Positions 17,304-26,173 of a stretch of 64,000 nucleotides of DNA are shown here, piece after piece. The DNA is from Cupriavidus sp. UYMMa02A. GTDB lineage: Bacteria > Pseudomonadota > Gammaproteobacteria > Burkholderiales > Burkholderiaceae. Positions within the stretch are counted from its first letter, which is position 1. Each line of letters begins with the position of its first letter. A model generated the notes under the pieces. That model was not told the DNA's origin and did no database searches. It was given only the letters and a program-made list of their open reading frames with translations. Location: NCBI GenBank assembly GCA_001725945.1, contig LRMT01000011.1:1-64000 (forward strand), written 5' to 3'. The position numbers and the translations under genes were made by a program.

Positions 17304-18077
17304 ATGCCGTCCCCAATCTTTACCCCGCAGAAGCCGCTGCGTATCGGCCAGATCGTGCCGTCGTCCAACACCACGATGGAGACGGAGATTCCCGCCATGT
17401 TCCGCGCGCGCGAACTCGACTTTGCCGAGCGCTTCACCTTTCATTCGAGCCGCATGCGCATGAAGAAGGTGGTCAAGGAAGAGCTCGAAGCCATGGACCG
17501 CGACAGCGACCGCTGCGCGATCGAGCTGTCCGACGCGCGCGTGGACGTGCTCGGCTATGCGTGTCTCGTGGCGATCATGAGCATGGGCAAGGGCTATCAC
17601 CGCGTGTCGGAAGCGCGCCTGACGCAACGCACGGTCGAGAACGGGAACCCGGCGCCGGTGGTCACCAGTGCCGGTGCGCTCGTGGACGGCCTCAAGGCGA
17701 TGGGCGCCAAGCGCGTCTCGGTGGTGTGCCCCTACATGAAGCCGCTGACGAGGATGGTGGTCGACTACATCGAAAGCGAAGATATCGAGGTCAAGGACTA
17801 CTGCGCGCTGGAGATCCCCGACAACCTTCAGGTCGCCGCGCAGGACCCGGCCAACCTGCTCGAGATCTACAAGCGCATCGACACCACGGGCGTCGATGCC
17901 ATCGTGCTGTCGGCCTGCGTGCAGATGCAGTCGCTGCCGTCGATCCAGAAGGTGCAGGAAGAGTCGGGCATCCCGACCGTGTCGGCCGCGGTGGCCACCA
18001 CGTGGCAGATGCTCCGCAAGCTCGGCCTGCGTGCACAAGTGCAGGGCTGCGGTGAGCTGCTGAGCGGCAAGTACTGA
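17304..18077 (+). CDS. maiA: Maleate cis-trans isomerase
   Basis: A 257-residue Asp/Glu racemase-superfamily protein that converts maleate to fumarate. The family N-terminus IGQIVPSSNTTMETEIPAMF and the two catalytic cysteines C87 (GYACLVAIMS) and C205 (VLSACVQMQSLPSI) are visible. The ATG follows the nitrilase stop with no gap. Its presence indicates that the pathway forms maleate, from maleamate or by direct hydrolysis of maleylpyruvate, and drains to the TCA cycle as fumarate. Arylmalonate decarboxylase is a related family, but both cysteines and the SSNTTME motif favour the isomerase. Confidence 0.88.
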   Translation: MPSPIFTPQKPLRIGQIVPSSNTTMETEIPAMFRARELDFAERFTFHSSRMRMKKVVKEELEAMDRDSDRCAIELSDARVDVLGYACLVAIMSMGKGYHRVSEARLTQRTVENGNPAPVVTSAGALVDGLKAMGAKRVSVVCPYMKPLTRMVVDYIESEDIEVKDYCALEIPDNLQVAAQDPANLLEIYKRIDTTGVDAIVLSACVQMQSLPSIQKVQEESGIPTVSAAVATTWQMLRKLGLRAQVQGCGELLSGKY

Positions 18078-18107
18078 CGTTGCTTCACAGATTCCGTACG
18101 GCCACTC

Positions 18108-18136
18108 ATCGTCCCCGCGCAGGCGGGAGCGACGAG
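18108..18136. repeat. Short hairpin repeat with GCGCAGGCGGGA core
   Basis: CGTCCCCGCGCAGGCGGGAG is the centre of an imperfect stem-loop of the type often dispersed between genes in Burkholderiaceae and Bordetella. It lies in the 80-base gap between the maleate isomerase and flavin reductase genes. I see no U-run, so a terminator role is doubtful. Confidence 0.5.
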
Positions 18137-18157
18137 GTTATTCATTTCCGGATTCGC

Positions 18158-18774
18158 ATGGACGATACCCATTTCTACGAACCCACGCGCGGCCACGGCC
18201 TGCGGCATGATCCGCTCGCGGCCATCGTGGGCCCCCGCCCCATCGGCTGGATCTCCACCGTGGACAAGGCAGGCGTCGCCAACCTGGCGCCTTATGCGTT
18301 TTTCAACGTGTTCAACTACACGCCGCCGATCGTCGCGTTCTCCAGCGTCGGCTACAAGGACACGGTGCGCAATGCGGAGGCAACCGGAGAGTTCGTCTGG
18401 AATCTCGTGACGCGGCCGCTGGCCGAGCGCATGAACATGACCAGTGCTGGCGTGGGGCCAGGCGAGGATGAATTCGCACTGGCAGGTCTGCGCCCGCGCC
18501 ATCGCGCCTTGTGGCCGCGCCGCGTGTGCAGGAAAGCCCGGTCTCGTTCGAATGCCGCGTGACGCGCGTGATGCAGCTCGACAAGTCAGACGGCGAGCCC
18601 GTCGATACGTGGATGGTGCCGGGCGAAGTGGTCGGCGTGCATATCGACCGCGCGTTCCTGTCGGATGGCGTCTACGACACGACGGCAGCCAGGCCGATCC
18701 TGCGCGGCGGTGGCCTGGGCGATTACTTCGAGGTGAGCCGCTCGACGCTGTTCCAGATGCGCCGCCCCGCGTAA
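18158..18774 (+). CDS. Flavin reductase family protein (frameshifted)
   Basis: An FMN-binding split-barrel protein of about 205 residues. The first part (PLAAIVGPRPIGWISTVDKAGVANLAPYAFFNVFNYTPPIVAFSS) and the second (SPVSFECRVTRV, VVGVHIDRAFLSDGVYD, ARPILRGGGLGDYFEVS) are classic for the DIM6/NTAB family. The frame changes near 18497, where CCCGGCGCC has probably become CCCGCGCC. It is the second flavin reductase of the island, so it may serve another flavin-dependent step or act as an FMN oxidoreductase itself. It is the last plus-strand gene before the marR gene. Confidence 0.83.
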
Positions 18775-18803
18775 CGGGCGTAAGGGCGGCACGACGGCCT
18801 CAG

Positions 18804-19262
18804 TCAAGCTGGGCGATGCAGGTCGATCAGCAGCTTGAGCGTAGCGCGCAGTTCGTCGGCCTTCTTCTTGCCCAGGGGCGCGAGCACTTCGTCCTCATGC
18901 TTGCGGGCCTGTTCGATCAGGCTGGAGGTCAGCTTCTGCCCGCGCGGTGTAATGCGCACGAGCGTGATGCGTCGGTCGGTCTCATGTGGAATGCGCTTGA
19001 CGTAGCCCTGCGCTTCCATGCGATCGAGCAGACGCGTCACGGTCGGCTGCTTGGTCACGGAGATCTGTGCCAGATCCCCGATGCTGATGGCCTTGCCGCC
19101 CGAGAGCGTGGACAACACACGCCAGTCGGAAATGGTGAAGCCGTTGGCTTGCACGATCACGTGGAATTCCCCCGAGATGAGCTGACTGGCCTGGGCCAGC
19201 AGTGCGGGGGTGTAGTCGTCGACGAAATCCGTTTCGTCCTGGAGGTGTTTTGGGTTGTTCAT
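18804..19262 (-). CDS. MarR family transcriptional regulator
   Basis: A 152-residue MarR regulator. The winged helix spans about residues 45-110: ISDWRVLSTLSGGKAISIGDLAQISVTKQPTVTRLLDRMEAQGYVKRIPHETDRRITLVRITPRGQKL, with the wing DRR. The start at 19262 gives MNNPKHLQDETDFVDDYT; upstream in-frame ATGs lack support. It is convergent with the flavin reductase and divergent from the porin 136 bases away. It probably controls the catabolic island and its porin together with the MarR-like gene at 2739. The frame is intact. Confidence 0.88.
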   Translation of the reverse strand: MNNPKHLQDETDFVDDYTPALLAQASQLISGEFHVIVQANGFTISDWRVLSTLSGGKAISIGDLAQISVTKQPTVTRLLDRMEAQGYVKRIPHETDRRITLVRITPRGQKLTSSLIEQARKHEDEVLAPLGKKKADELRATLKLLIDLHRPA

Positions 19263-19398
19263 GCGTCTTGCCAAGCGGTAGGCGGCTTTGCGGGCCGCGG
19301 GACGGGAATGAACATACCACGACACAGGACCAACCCATCGCATTCGACGGCTGACAGTCAAGACACCAACCACCCAAAAGAGAGAGAGAGAGGAAACA

Positions 19399-20451
19399 AT
19401 GAAGTCTCAACGCAAGCTACTGGCCGCCATGGCGGCTACCGGCGCCCTTGCCGCGGGCGCCGCGAGCGCCCAGAGCAATGTGCAACTGTATGGCACGGTC
19501 GACGCCTTCGTCGGCTCGGTTCGCGCCAGCGGCGACGCCCATAGCGCCGCCGCCGTGGAAAGCTCCGGCCTGACCACGTCCTACTGGGGCATCGGCGGCC
19601 AGGAAGCGCTCGGCAACGGCCTGAACGCCGAGTTCGCGCTCGAAAGCTTCTTCCGCACCGACAATGGCAAGGTCGGCCGCTTCGACGGCGACGTCATGTT
19701 CGGCCGCAACGCGTACGTGGGCCTGAATGGCGGTTTCGGCGCCATCAAGCTCGGCCGCAACACCACGCCGTGGTTCGTGTCGATGCTGCTGTTCAACCCG
19801 CTCGCGGATTCGGCCACGTTCTCGCCGATGTTCCTGCACACCTACACCACGCCGCCCGGATCGCCCGTTGGCAACTCCGTGGCCGGCGACACGGCGTGGG
19901 ACAACTCGGTGCTGTACCAGAGCCCCGGCTTCGGCGGCCTGCGTTTCAACGCCATCTACTCGACCGGCGAGACCACGGGCCACCAGGGCAAGCAGAATTA
20001 CGGTGGCAACGCCACGTACTTCAACGGGAACTTCGGCGCCACGCTGGCCGTGCAGCGCGTGGCCGTCAACGCGCCCGAGTTTGCCGCGTCGGGCGCCAGT
20101 TACCAGATGGCTTACCTGGCCGGTGTCTCGTACGACTTCAAGGTGGTGAAGCTGTTCGGTCAGTATGCGCAGTCGGACAACAACTTCAACGTCCAGAGCC
20201 GCCAGCGCGACAAGACCGTGCAGGTCGGCGCCAGCGCCCCGCTGGGTCCGGGCTCGCTGATGGCAACGTGGGTTCGCACATGGCAGGGCGGCAACGAGAG
20301 CATCGACTCGTCCCGCCGCGACACCACCACGCTGGCTTACGACTACCCGTTCTCGAAGCGCACCGACATGTACGCCGCCTGGCGCTACGACAAGGTGGCG
20401 AGCCTCAACCCGGGCAATACCTTCGGCCTGGGCCTGCGCCACAAGTTCTGA
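19399..20451 (+). CDS. Gram-negative outer-membrane porin
   Basis: A 350-residue Burkholderia-type trimeric porin. It begins with a signal peptide, MKSQRKLLAAMAATGALAAG followed by AASA-Q, then SNVQLYGTVDAFVG. The repeated beta-strands and the terminal phenylalanine (LGLRHKF) are characteristic. It may let the aromatic substrate cross the outer membrane. The ribosome site is AGAGGAAAC behind a GA-rich run. A bidirectional terminator follows about 210 bases later. The frame is intact. Confidence 0.9.
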   Translation: MKSQRKLLAAMAATGALAAGAASAQSNVQLYGTVDAFVGSVRASGDAHSAAAVESSGLTTSYWGIGGQEALGNGLNAEFALESFFRTDNGKVGRFDGDVMFGRNAYVGLNGGFGAIKLGRNTTPWFVSMLLFNPLADSATFSPMFLHTYTTPPGSPVGNSVAGDTAWDNSVLYQSPGFGGLRFNAIYSTGETTGHQGKQNYGGNATYFNGNFGATLAVQRVAVNAPEFAASGASYQMAYLAGVSYDFKVVKLFGQYAQSDNNFNVQSRQRDKTVQVGASAPLGPGSLMATWVRTWQGGNESIDSSRRDTTTLAYDYPFSKRTDMYAAWRYDKVASLNPGNTFGLGLRHKF

Positions 20452-20659
20452 GCGGCAGCGGCGCACCTTCGGCAACCGCTCCCGCCAGTTCCTGCGTGGC
20501 GTCGTGCTGCAGACAGGCAACGCACCTTGCCTGTCTGCTCGGGCAGTCATTGCGCCTGCGCATGCCGGCTTCGATTACTACATTTGTGTTATTGGTGAGA
20601 CTAGACCGGGGAAGGTAAGCTGCACTCACGCTGAACACCCCGTTCCACGCGTATTTCAT

Positions 20660-20691
20660 AAGCCACCAGCCTTGGGCAGGTGGCTTTTTCT
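20660..20691. terminator. Intrinsic terminator downstream of the porin
   Basis: An eight-base stem (AAGCCACC paired with GGTGGCTT) with an 11-base loop and a following T-run (TTTTTC). It lies between the convergent porin and lysR genes. Confidence 0.8.
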
Positions 20692-20708
20692 TTGTGGGGC
20701 CGGAGTTG

Positions 20709-21606
20709 TCAGACCGCGTCGGCCTTTGCAGCCGCAGCCGATCGCACCATCGCCACAAAATGGTCGCGTGCTGGGTGATCCGGCGCGGCTTTCCACGCAC
20801 AGTGGACCTCGGAGGGCACCGTCGCATCCGCCAGTGGCCGGAACGCCGCCCCGGCCATCCCCGACGCGCGAGCGCGGCCGGCACCACGGCCACGCCCATC
20901 CCCTGCGACACCAGCGACACGACCGAGAGCCAGTGACGCACCTCGTGCCGGATCTGCGGATAGAAGCCCTGCGCCGCGCACATGTCGAAGATGCGGCTGT
21001 AGTAGTCCGGCGAGGCCTTGCGCGAGAACAGCACGAACGGCTCGGCACGCAGGTCGGCCAGCGCGACTTCGGGCTGCGCCGCCAGCGCATGTTCCTGCGG
21101 CAGGCAGCAGACGAAGGGCTCGCTGTGGACCAGCACGGCGCTCAACTCGTCCGGCAGGCGCCCGGTATGGACAAAGCCGGCGTCGAGTTCGTCGTGCAGC
21201 AGGGCGTCGATCTGCTCCTGCGAGTTGAGTTCCGTCAGCGCCACCTGGATGCCCGGAAAGCTCGCCTGGAAATCGCGCAGGTGCTGCGGCAGCCCCCGGT
21301 ACAGCATCGACCCGACAAAGCCCACCCGCAGCCGTCCGACCGCGCCGGCCTCGATCTCGCGCGCAAGTACCCGTGCCGCCTCGCTTGCGTCAGCAACGCC
21401 GTGGCCGATTCGCGGAACGCCCGCCCGGCCGCCGTCAGCCGCACGCCCCGGCTGTCGCGCTCGAACAGCCGCGCGCCGACCGACGCCTCGAGTTGCTGGA
21501 TATTGAGCGACAGCGGCGGCTGGGAGATCGACAGCCGCTTTGCAGCGCGGCCGAAGTGCAGCTCCTCGGCCAGGACCAGGAAGTAGCGCAGGTGTCGGAA
21601 TTCCAT
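20709..21606 (-). CDS. LysR family transcriptional regulator (frameshifted)
   Basis: About 299 residues. The N-terminal helix-turn-helix is textbook LysR: MEFRHLRYFLVLAEELHFGRAAKRLSISQPPLSLNIQQLEASVGARLFERDSRGVRLT. After a frame change near 21380 the effector domain follows (GRLRVGFVGSMLYRGLPQHLRDFQASFPGIQVALTE, LLHDELDAGFVHTG, GMGVAVVPAAL). A second change near 20870 leads to the C-terminus (ASGMAGAAFRPLADATVP). It is divergent from the acyl-CoA dehydrogenase gene at 21745 and probably activates that operon. Confidence 0.87.
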
Positions 21607-21744
21607 GGCGATATAAAAATATATGGATCAAGCCAATTTTAGAATTAGACGCGAATCCATGGGGGTCCAATAATGGTGCAAACACGTCCGCCCCCCGGCA
21701 TGCCAAGCCAGCAGGCGGGTCAGGCTCATCCAGGAGACCCATTC

Positions 21745-23538
21745 ATGACCAGCGCTATGCGTCATGCTGCACCCCAAGTCCAATCCGCCGCTTCCCAGGA
21801 TTCCCATCCGGTACCGGACCGCCAGGGTGGCAGCCTTTATGCCGCTGACCCGGAACTGCGCGCGCTGCTGCCGCTGTACCTGCCGGCGGATCTGCTGAAC
21901 CTGCTGCAGCCGCACCTGGAGCGCATGGGCGAGCTGGCCGGCGGCGTGCTGGACGAACTGGCGCTGATCGCCGACCAGAACCCGCCCACACTGACCCACC
22001 GCACCCGCAGCGGCATCGACCAGCAACGGGTGCACAAGCATCCCGCCTACGTGGAACTGGAGCGCGTGGCGTTCTCCGAGTTCGGCCTGGCCGCCGTGTC
22101 GCACCGCGGCGGGGTCTTCGGCTGGGACAAGCCCATGCCGCCGGCGGCCAAGTACGCACTCACGTATATGCTGGTGCAGGCCGAGTTCGGCCTGTGCTGC
22201 CCGCTGTCGATGACTGATTCGCTGACGCGCACGCTGCGCAAGTTCGGCGATCCGGCGCTGGTCGAGAAGTTTCTGCCCAACCTGACCACGCAGGTATTCG
22301 AAGACCTGTACCAGGGCGCGATGTTCATGACCGAGCAGGGTGCAGGCTCCGACGTGGCCGCCACCGCCACGCGCGCCGTGCGCGACCCGCAGGCCGAAGG
22401 CGGCTGGCGCCTGAGCGGCGACAAGTGGTTCTGCTCCAACCCCGACGCCGCGCTGGCTATGGTGCTCGCGCGCGTGGAAGACGAATCCGGCAACGCCGTG
22501 CCCGGCCACAAAGGCGTGTCGCTGTTCCTGCTGCCGCGCACGCTGTCCGACGGCAGCACTAACCAGTACCGCATCATTCGCCTCAAGGACAAGCTCGGCA
22601 CGCGCTCGATGGCCAGCGGCGAAATCCGCCTGGAAGGCGCCAGCGCGTACCTGGTCGGCGAACTCGGCCGCGGCTTCGTGCAGATGGCCGACATGATCAA
22701 CAACTCGCGCCTGTCCAACGGCGTGCGCGCCGCCGGCCTGATGCGCCGCGCGCTGACCGAGGGCCTGTTCATTGCCCACGAGCGCAAGGCCTTTGGCAAG
22801 CGCCTGGAAGACATGCCGCTGATGCGCCGCCAGCTCCTGAGCTGACGCTGCCGACCGAGCAGGCGCGCACCATGGTGTTCCAGACTGCGGAAGCGCTACG
22901 CCGCGCAGACGCCGGCGAGGACGGCGCTATCCGCTGATGCGCATCCTCACGCCGCTGATCAAGTTCCGCGCGTGCCGCGACGCGCGCAAGGTTACCGGCG
23001 ACGCCATGGAAATCCGCGGCGGCTGTGGCTACATCGAGGAATGGAGCGACCCGCGTCTCGTGCGCGACGCCCACCTCGGCTCGATCTGGGAAGGCACCAG
23101 CAATATCGTCGCGCTGGACGTGTTGCGCGCAATCCGCCGCGAAGGGTCGCTGCCGGCGCTGCGTGCCCATCTGGCTGGCCTGCTGGCCGACACGCCGCTG
23201 CACGCTACGGCGCGCGCTACCTTCGAATCCGCGATCGAGCGTGCGGCAGCGTTTGCCGCCAGCGCGGCCGAAGCCGGCGCGAAGGCGACCTGCTGGCCCG
23301 CCAGGCCGCCTCCGGCCTGTACAACGTCACCACCGCTGTGGCGATGGCCTGGGAAGCGGGGCGCATTGGCTCCGTGCGCCGCATGCGGCTCGCGCAGCTC
23401 GTGCTGCGCCATCGCGTGCTGCCGCAAGACCCGCTGTCCGGGCAGGCCGAGCCGGAATGGCTCGCCGAAACCGTAGCGCCGCCTGCCAACGGTGCCGTGC
23501 GTTCTGCCGGTGCAGTCGATCAGGTCAACGTGTTCTGA
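21745..23538 (+). CDS. Acyl-CoA dehydrogenase, AidB-like (frameshifted)
   Basis: About 598 residues when joined. The N-terminus has the AidB-like long extension (LYAADPELRALLPLYLP). The middle has the FAD/substrate core: AMFMTEQGAGSDVAATATRA, WRLSGDKWFCSNPDAALAMVLAR, GTRSMASGEIRLEGA, NSRLSNGVRAAGLMRRALTEG and ERKAFGKRLEDMPLMRRQLL. The 3' part has ARKVTGDAMEIRGGCGYIEEW and LGSIWEGTSNIVALDVLRA. Frame changes fall near 22842, 22925 and 23280. The start at 21745 has an AGGAG ribosome site. The gene precedes a Bug receptor and a CoA-transferase, suggesting uptake, CoA activation and oxidation of an organic acid under LysR control. Confidence 0.87.
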
Positions 23539-23562
23539 CGCCCGAATCATCCACGGTTGTCG

Positions 23563-23672
23563 TCCCCTCTCCGCTTGCGGGAGAGGGGCCGGAGAGGGCC
23601 GGCGTCTAGTAGACACGTAGCGCCTTGCTAGACCACCCCTCTCCCCGACCCTCTCCCGCTGAGGGAGAGGGA
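23563..23672. repeat. REP/BIME-like CCCTCTCC repeat, copy 2 (two hairpins)
   Basis: Two related hairpins are separated by about 30 bases: CCCCTCTCCGCTTGCGGGAG with its G-rich tail at 23563-23604, and CCCTCTCCCGCTGAGGGAGA at about 23649-23670. The same units recur at 5092 and 32086. The element lies between the acyl-CoA dehydrogenase and Bug receptor genes. Confidence 0.8.
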
Positions 23673-23748
23673 GAAAACACCCCATTCATCTGCCCCCGCA
23701 CCACCATCCCGCCACGAGCGGGAGACGTCCTACATCAGGAGACAAGCC

Positions 23749-24727
23749 ATGAAACTCTGGCACCGCCTCGCGGCTATCGCCGCCTGCTCGCTCTGCGTGA
23801 GCGCCACCCCCGCCTTCGCGCAGAAGGACTACCCTTCCAAGCCCATCATGATGGTCGTGACCTACCTCCGGGCGGCCCGACCGATGCCATGGCACGTACG
23901 CTTGCAGCCGCGCTCAAGACGAGTCTCGGCCAGCCCGTGGTCGTCGAGAACCGTGCCGGTGCCGGCGGCAATATCGGCGCCGAAGCGGTGGCGCGCGCCG
24001 AGCCGGACGCTACACGCTGATGTTCGGCACCTCGGCGCCGCTGGCCATCAACGTGAGCCTGTACCGCAAGATCAACTACGATCCGGTCAAGAGCTTCGCG
24101 CCCGTGATCCAGATCGGGCAACTGCCCAACGTGCTCGTGGTCAACCCGAGCGTGCCGGTCAAGAACGTCAGCGAGCTGATCGCTTACGGCAAGGCGCATC
24201 CGGGCAAGCTCAGCTACGCATCGTCGGGCAATGGCGCGTCGTCGCACCTGGCCGGCGTGCTGTTCAACAACCTGGCAGGCACCGACTTCCAGCACGTGCC
24301 ATACAAGGGCACCGGCCCGGCGCTCAATGACCTGCTGGGCGGACAGGTCAGCATGACCTTCACCGACGTGCTGACCGCGCTGCCGTTCATCAAGAGCGGC
24401 AAGGTGCGCGCGCTGGGCGTGACCACCAAGGCGCGGTCGCAGGCGCTGCCGGATGTGCCGACGGTCGCCGAGCAGGGCGTGAACGGCTTCGACGTGTCGG
24501 TGTTCTTCGGCGTGGTCGCTCCGGCCGGCACGCCCGCACCGGTCATCGCCAAGCTCAACCACGCGTTCGCCGAGGCCCTGCAGAAGCCCGACGTACGCAA
24601 AACGCTGCTGGCCCAGGGCCTCGAGTTCGCGCCTTCGACCACGCCTGAACAACTCGGCGGCTTCGTGAAGTCCGAAGTCACCAAGTGGCACACCGTTGTG
24701 CAGAAGTCCGGCGCGCAGCTCGACTGA
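23749..24727 (+). CDS. Bug/TctC-type periplasmic solute-binding receptor (frameshifted)
   Basis: A tripartite tricarboxylate transporter receptor of about 326 residues. A signal peptide ([19 protein letters not shown]) is followed by [12 protein letters not shown]. The frame changes near 23867 and 24009 but family segments persist: [45 protein letters not shown], then [69 protein letters not shown] and [24 protein letters not shown]. Bug receptors bind carboxylates in the periplasm. No TctA/TctB membrane genes are nearby, so it is an orphan receptor, a common state in Burkholderiales. Confidence 0.88.
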
Positions 24728-24741
24728 CAGGGAGAGACGTC

Positions 24742-25881
24742 ATGACGCAATCCAAGACGGGCGCGCTGGCCGGCATCCGCGTGGTCGACCTGTCGCGCAT
24801 CCTCGGTGGCCCGTACTGCGGGCAGATCCTCGGTGACCATGGCGCCGACGTGCTGAAGGTCGAACCGCCGCAGGGCGACGACACGCGGACCTGGGGCCCT
24901 CCGTTCAAGGATGGTGTCGCGTCGTACTACTTCGGGCTGAACCGCAACAAGCGCGTGATGAAGCTCGATCTCACGGCCGAGGCGGACCGCAGCGTGCTGC
25001 TCGCGCTGCTCGAAGACGCGGACGTGCTCGTCGAGAACTTCAAGACCGGCACCATGGAGAAGTGGGGGCTGGGCTATGACACGCTGTCTCAGCGCTTCCC
25101 GCGGCTGGTGCACTGCCGTGTGTCCGGCTTCGGCGCGGACGGCCCGCTCGGCGGGCTGCCCGGCTATGACGCTGCGGTGCAGGCGATGGCTGGCCTCATG
25201 AGCATCAATGGCGAGGCCGAGGGCGATGCCTTGCGTGTCGGCTTGCCGGTCGTCGATATGGTGACGGGCATGAACGCCGCGCTCGGCGTGCTGCTGGCGC
25301 TGCAGGAGCGTGAGCGCAGCGGTCGTGGACAGTTCGTCGAAGCGGCACTTTATGACTCAGGGTTGTCGCTGCTGCATCCGCATGCGGCCAACTGGTTCAT
25401 GAGCGGCAAGACGCCGGTGCGGACGGGGAATGCGCATCCGAACATCTATCCGTACGATACGGTTGCAACGGGTACGGATCCGATCTTCCTTGCCGTAGGC
25501 AATGACCGGCAGTTCAGGATCTTGTGCGAGTACCTGCAGGTGCCTGGGCTCGCTGATGACGAGCGTTATGCCACGGCAGGTGGTCGGTCGGTCAATCGCG
25601 TGGCGCTAAAGGCTGAGCTGGAAGCGCGGATGCGTGAGATGGATGGCAAGGTGCTGGTCGATACGCTGGTCGCGGCTGGCGTGCCGTGCGCGCCGGTGCT
25701 GTCGGTGCCGGATGCGTTGCAGCATCCGCATACCGTGCATCGGGAAATGGTTGTGGAGATGGAAGGGGGCTACAAGGGGCTGGGCGCACCGGTGAAGCTG
25801 AGCCGCACGCCGGCAACGTATCGGTTTGCGCCGTTGACGGAAGGGGAGCGGTTTTTGGATAGCGAGAAGGGACCTGAGTAG
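24742..25881 (+). CDS. CoA-transferase family III (CaiB/BaiF)
   Basis: A 379-residue class III CoA-transferase. Typical parts are GIRVVDLSRILGGPYCGQILGDHGADVLKVEPP, YFGLNRNKRVMKLDL, DVLVENFKTGTMEKWGLGYDTL, the active-site region GYDAAVQAMAGLMSINGE, and RPTR-like later segments including GVPCAPVLSVPDALQHPHT. It moves CoA from one acyl-CoA to a carboxylate. It starts 14 bases after the Bug receptor with a CAGGGAGAG ribosome site. The likely partner is the substrate of the upstream acyl-CoA dehydrogenase. The frame is intact. Confidence 0.9.
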   Translation: MTQSKTGALAGIRVVDLSRILGGPYCGQILGDHGADVLKVEPPQGDDTRTWGPPFKDGVASYYFGLNRNKRVMKLDLTAEADRSVLLALLEDADVLVENFKTGTMEKWGLGYDTLSQRFPRLVHCRVSGFGADGPLGGLPGYDAAVQAMAGLMSINGEAEGDALRVGLPVVDMVTGMNAALGVLLALQERERSGRGQFVEAALYDSGLSLLHPHAANWFMSGKTPVRTGNAHPNIYPYDTVATGTDPIFLAVGNDRQFRILCEYLQVPGLADDERYATAGGRSVNRVALKAELEARMREMDGKVLVDTLVAAGVPCAPVLSVPDALQHPHTVHREMVVEMEGGYKGLGAPVKLSRTPATYRFAPLTEGERFLDSEKGPE

Positions 25882-26004
25882 TGTCTTGTCCCTGGGGGCG
25901 GGGCGACAGCCCAAAGGCTGCTGTCTCCTGGGCCGGACGCGGCAGTTCAGGATCGCCCCTTTGCGCAATCATGCGATATGGCGCATACAACATAAATATA
26001 TAAC

Positions 26005-26020
26005 AGCTCATACGTGAGCG
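26005..26020. promoter_or_regulatory. HipB operator 1
   Basis: AGCTCATACGTGAGCG contains GCTCA-N4-TGAGC, an inverted repeat matching the two perfect sites below except for one outer base. It starts exactly 31 bases before operator 2, about three helical turns. Confidence 0.6.
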
Positions 26021-26035
26021 AAATACAAACTTAGT

Positions 26036-26051
26036 CGCTCAGGTATGAGCG
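26036..26051. promoter_or_regulatory. HipB operator 2
   Basis: CGCTCAGGTATGAGCG is a perfect inverted repeat (CGCTCA-N4-TGAGCG). It lies 17 bases upstream of the -35 element of the inferred hip promoter. Confidence 0.7.
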
Positions 26052-26068
26052 GTAACTGGCCTTGACAG

Positions 26069-26097
26069 TTGACGCATGCGGTTTGGGGCTCAATAAT
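26069..26097 (+). promoter_or_regulatory. hipBA promoter
   Basis: TTGACG (26069-26074), a 17-base spacer, and AATAAT (26092-26097) form a good sigma-70 promoter between the operator pairs. The inferred transcript start is near 26104. A half site, CGCTCA at 26127-26132, lies just downstream and 31 bases before operator 3. Confidence 0.55.
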
Positions 26098-26157
26098 GGG
26101 TACCTTGGGCTTCAAAAAGCCGTAACCGCTCACATGGAACACTCCAACACCCCCAAA

Positions 26158-26173
26158 CGCTCATATATGAGCG
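26158..26173. promoter_or_regulatory. HipB operator 3 overlapping the hipB start
   Basis: CGCTCATATATGAGCG is a perfect inverted repeat (CGCTCA-N4-TGAGCG) and contains the inferred hipB ATG (26167). Binding here would block leader transcription and close an autoregulatory loop. Confidence 0.7.

Noticed and set aside
19380-19395. GA-repeat run before the porin as a regulatory or phase-variable repeat
   Set aside because: It is short (about six GA units), ends in the ribosome site, and lies outside the coding frame and the promoter, so phase variation is not supported.
26062-26067. TTGACA as the -35 box, or its TTG as the hipB start
   Set aside because: The following -10 would be 24 bases away; TTGACG at 26069 has a correct 17-base spacer. 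The extra 35 N-terminal codons would also lie upstream of the inferred transcript start.
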